From Muribaculaceae bacterium (lineage in GTDB: Bacteria; Bacteroidota; Bacteroidia; Bacteroidales; Muribaculaceae): a DNA stretch of 64,000 bases. Of this stretch, positions 63,401 to 64,000 are shown in pieces (the stretch's first letter is position 1; each line of letters begins with the position of its first letter). The notes below the pieces were generated by a model. It was not told the DNA's origin. It was given only the letters and a program-made list of their open reading frames with translations, and did no database searches. The stretch is from positions 42,775-106,774 of the forward strand of contig JAFVPD010000014.1 of assembly GCA_017505535.1 (NCBI GenBank), written 5' to 3'. A program made the position numbers and the translations under genes.

Positions 63401-63775
63401 TCCGCATTCCCAAGAATAGTCTTCAAGTAGAGTTGTGATTCCGGTAGTTACATCAAGAATGGCAGGTGCTTGCTCATCGCGGTCGTTGAACGCTTTGTAG
63501 CCGATGTATTTGCCATCTTTGCTAAGGTTGGTGTAAAGACCGCAGTTGTTGCCTTGCAAAACAGGAGTTAGTTGATTACCTTCAACTGCGTAGATGCCTG
63601 AATAGTGGTTGTTGGTAACCATGATACCATTGGCTGTTTCCATGGGGGTTCTGAGGTATCCCATGTCACCAATTTCATAGGAGTCGATTTGGGCAAAACC
63701 AACTGTCGGTGCAGAAATTAGCAGTGCTAATGCCGCGTTCCTCATGGTGGAGGATAAATTGAATTTTAGGTACAT
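60413..63775 (-). CDS. Large secreted protein with C39-like cysteine peptidase domain
   Basis: 1120 residues. Signal peptide ends near APTVGFAQ (MRNAALALL start at residue 11 also possible). Residues 35-320 form a WD40/TolB-type propeller (KDGKYIGYK, ADDGTIAYTMG, SPDASQVAYS, SPDGTKMAIQ). Residues 365-590 form a papain-like C39-type domain: IPYLSQVYDSP, nucleophile Cys392 in VTCAPTTACMFLGYY, His517 in LDSGGHLILGF and Asp546/550 in HDPYGDDND. Next come an Ig-like segment (595-695), an acidic linker, and a second propeller-like region (740-1080). The tail YYNLQGMKVAYPQGGIFI with NKVSKVYIK matches that of CotH copy 2. Substrate unknown; it may process host or surface proteins. Confidence 0.85.
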   Translation of the reverse strand: MYLKFNLSSTMRNAALALLISAPTVGFAQIDSYEIGDMGYLRTPMETANGIMVTNNHYSGIYAVEGNQLTPVLQGNNCGLYTNLSKDGKYIGYKAFNDRDEQAPAILDVTTGITTLLEDYSWECGQVSFADDGTIAYTMGNTLIVRKGNTRKAFDLGFYTNIANISPDASQVAYSNIDGRMFVINLTTGAKEIVPVVDGYRAHWSPDGTKMAIQTAVGTLAVQDRTNKCVYELGQGESVSWANNSEQLIYTKTDRVNEFEVAGSSIQKINFDGTGAITLVKSSDNLPTDAIITSDNKLLIPYKTGAKRGLMVKNLTEGITPSAASVKEETMLTIDQDDVFGSRISDPNDSPNIKPSPVPAEGSIGALDIPYLSQVYDSPAVNGCTRHGYVTCAPTTACMFLGYYDMLPQKTTYRRSDGTALKYAHAISAVFTSKSGGTTFSLTAYGNGCYNVPGGYGYMWNGSRSPGGGYMGSFMKLNGCTSADYLWSSGSAWTKFCSESTAGRPSPLCIALDSGGHLILGFRTNCYYRSSEGGFVARTGTFVCHDPYGDDNDATWADDDGQHSSYDWVGYNSGRANIGTYYWSIYATVPVATTPVEAKITCNPSTVTLKTVYESSNKPYVDVKVTATGLSKNMSVNSINSTVTIEKLSGWNDLSGGTLRVTINPNYALGMGAYAGYIAVQSGSGDAMVRQEIITDISITDADGNIPSKEEPVAPNDTVTEPGTDPGTETPNVSAGLTKVWQNTTVPGSSSGGEIRFAAVSNGKLIAVDKANLKIIELSETGQSDYYNCSSALSTHWSATSMGPAIGCDDAGNILVHTGWSGATSGSNFMLISADLKSTYKIDLSTIDGYTAARVDQIGRIRGNMLSSEGGYAFITPKDANSVLIVKIANGAIVSDYSQVSTNSGLSSAFDTSSLAQPSLATVAEIDALMDNDSDLSNSFFMRKRGNPSEVFGWNSDVTAMETKHKFSATSTEGYTTTNASTEGFDWFTLENKNYFIMPLSTDGSTNGRSTAWGIFNQDGELVAYNAENVKSGIGQGMGSIIAVPINNYATYIYHFVAGCVAEKYIYATKATVDVESITIEENIDAPVEYYNLQGMKVAYPQGGIFIKVQGNKVSKVYIK

Positions 63776-63838
63776 AATATTAATGATTTAAAGATTATAT
63801 TGATTGTCAGAATAATATGCGTATAAATATGTATCTTG

Positions 63839-63846
63839 CAAAATTA
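63839..63846 (-). promoter_or_regulatory. Promoter -7 element of the C39-like peptidase gene
   Basis: Minus-strand TAATTTTG, a full match, about 64 bases upstream of the ATG. It sits just outside the IS-type transposase 3' end. Confidence 0.45.
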
Positions 63847-63860
63847 TAAATAAATGAAAA

Positions 63861-64000
63861 TTAAGTACATGACAAAAATTTGAACACATCGAATTTCGGC
63901 TTGTAGAGCGGTCTTAGAAGAACGTTTGCGATTTCTTCCAGACCATACTTGATTAGTGATTTGGCTCTCTTGCCGTGTTTCAATATTCTGATAGCTTTTA
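63861..64000 (-). mobile_element. 3' end of an IS4-type transposase gene (runs off the edge)
   Basis: The minus strand reads KAIRILKHGKRAKSLIKYG, LEEIANVLLRPLYKPKFD, VFKFLSCT and stop. This ending, in particular FKFLSCT after a KYGLE-type helix, is that of IS4-family transposases common in Bacteroidales (recognised from memory). Only 46 codons are inside the window, so completeness and the terminal repeats cannot be judged. The adjacent peptidase promoter lies only about 15 bases from the stop. Confidence 0.7.

Noticed and set aside
63776..63838. Complete insertion sequence at the right edge
   Set aside because: Only the last 46 codons are visible; terminal repeats and target duplication cannot be seen, so just a partial element is reported.

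Overview
The window is chromosomal DNA from a member of the Bacteroidales, plausibly Muribaculaceae or a close relative. The evidence is threefold. Promoters are of the Bacteroidetes type (TAnnTTTG at -7, with TTTG or TTG about 19-20 bases upstream). The protein families are typical of the group (DUF4494, DUF4492 beside cydAB, DUF3098 between ftsX and uppP, DUF6377 and DUF6175 proteins, CotH proteins, Fib_succ_major-type proteins, TonB receptors, BtuG-type B12 lipoproteins). There are almost no Shine-Dalgarno sites. The family-level assignment is inference.

Layout. 0-8.2 kb: end of a branched-chain amino-acid operon (acyl-ACP thioesterase, ilvC), an OmpA-type porin, transketolase, and a DUF4494-yggS-sugar MFS operon. 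8.3-12.6 kb: cytochrome bd oxidase (DUF4492-cydA-cydB) followed by two small secreted proteins. 12.6-15.8 kb: a scarred accessory patch with a long palindrome, a truncated reverse-strand gene, a 330-base internal gyrB fragment with an outward antisense promoter, a PDZ-like secreted protein, and a 670-base non-coding block with two promoter/hairpin units upstream of a structured RNA. 15.8-25.4 kb: esterase, succinyl-CoA:acetate CoA-transferase, miaB-MFS, and a His-rich TonB receptor with a small His-rich partner. 25.4-33.7 kb: a housekeeping operon (ftsX-DUF3098-uppP-truB-queA-DUF2148), a BASS transporter, superoxide reductase, catalase and yigZ. 33.7-41.7 kb: a membrane-anchored TPR/HTH regulator, a Crp-family regulator and a B12 uptake locus (cobalamin riboswitch-btuB-lipoprotein-btuG). 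Two related candidate small RNAs flank the crp-B12 block, and a possible third relative lies nearby. 41.7-54.2 kb: ychF and a colinear run of eight secreted or envelope proteins of unknown function, bracketed by two CotH paralogs. 54.5-56.6 kb: a strongly folded RNA leader, two small Fib_succ_major-like secreted proteins and a dispersed repeat. 56.6-64 kb: fba, a formate/nitrite channel, rpsU-xerC-hpf, a 1120-residue secreted C39-like peptidase, and the 3' end of an IS4-type transposase running off the edge.

Working together: IlvC, transketolase and aldolase serve central metabolism. Cytochrome bd, superoxide reductase and catalase suit an anaerobe that meets trace oxygen. The riboswitch, BtuB and BtuG form a B12 capture and uptake system. 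The eight-gene envelope operon, the flanking small RNAs, the 54.5 kb leader, the 15.2-15.7 kb RNA block and the gyrB fragment are the least explained parts. No tRNA, rRNA or CRISPR array was seen.
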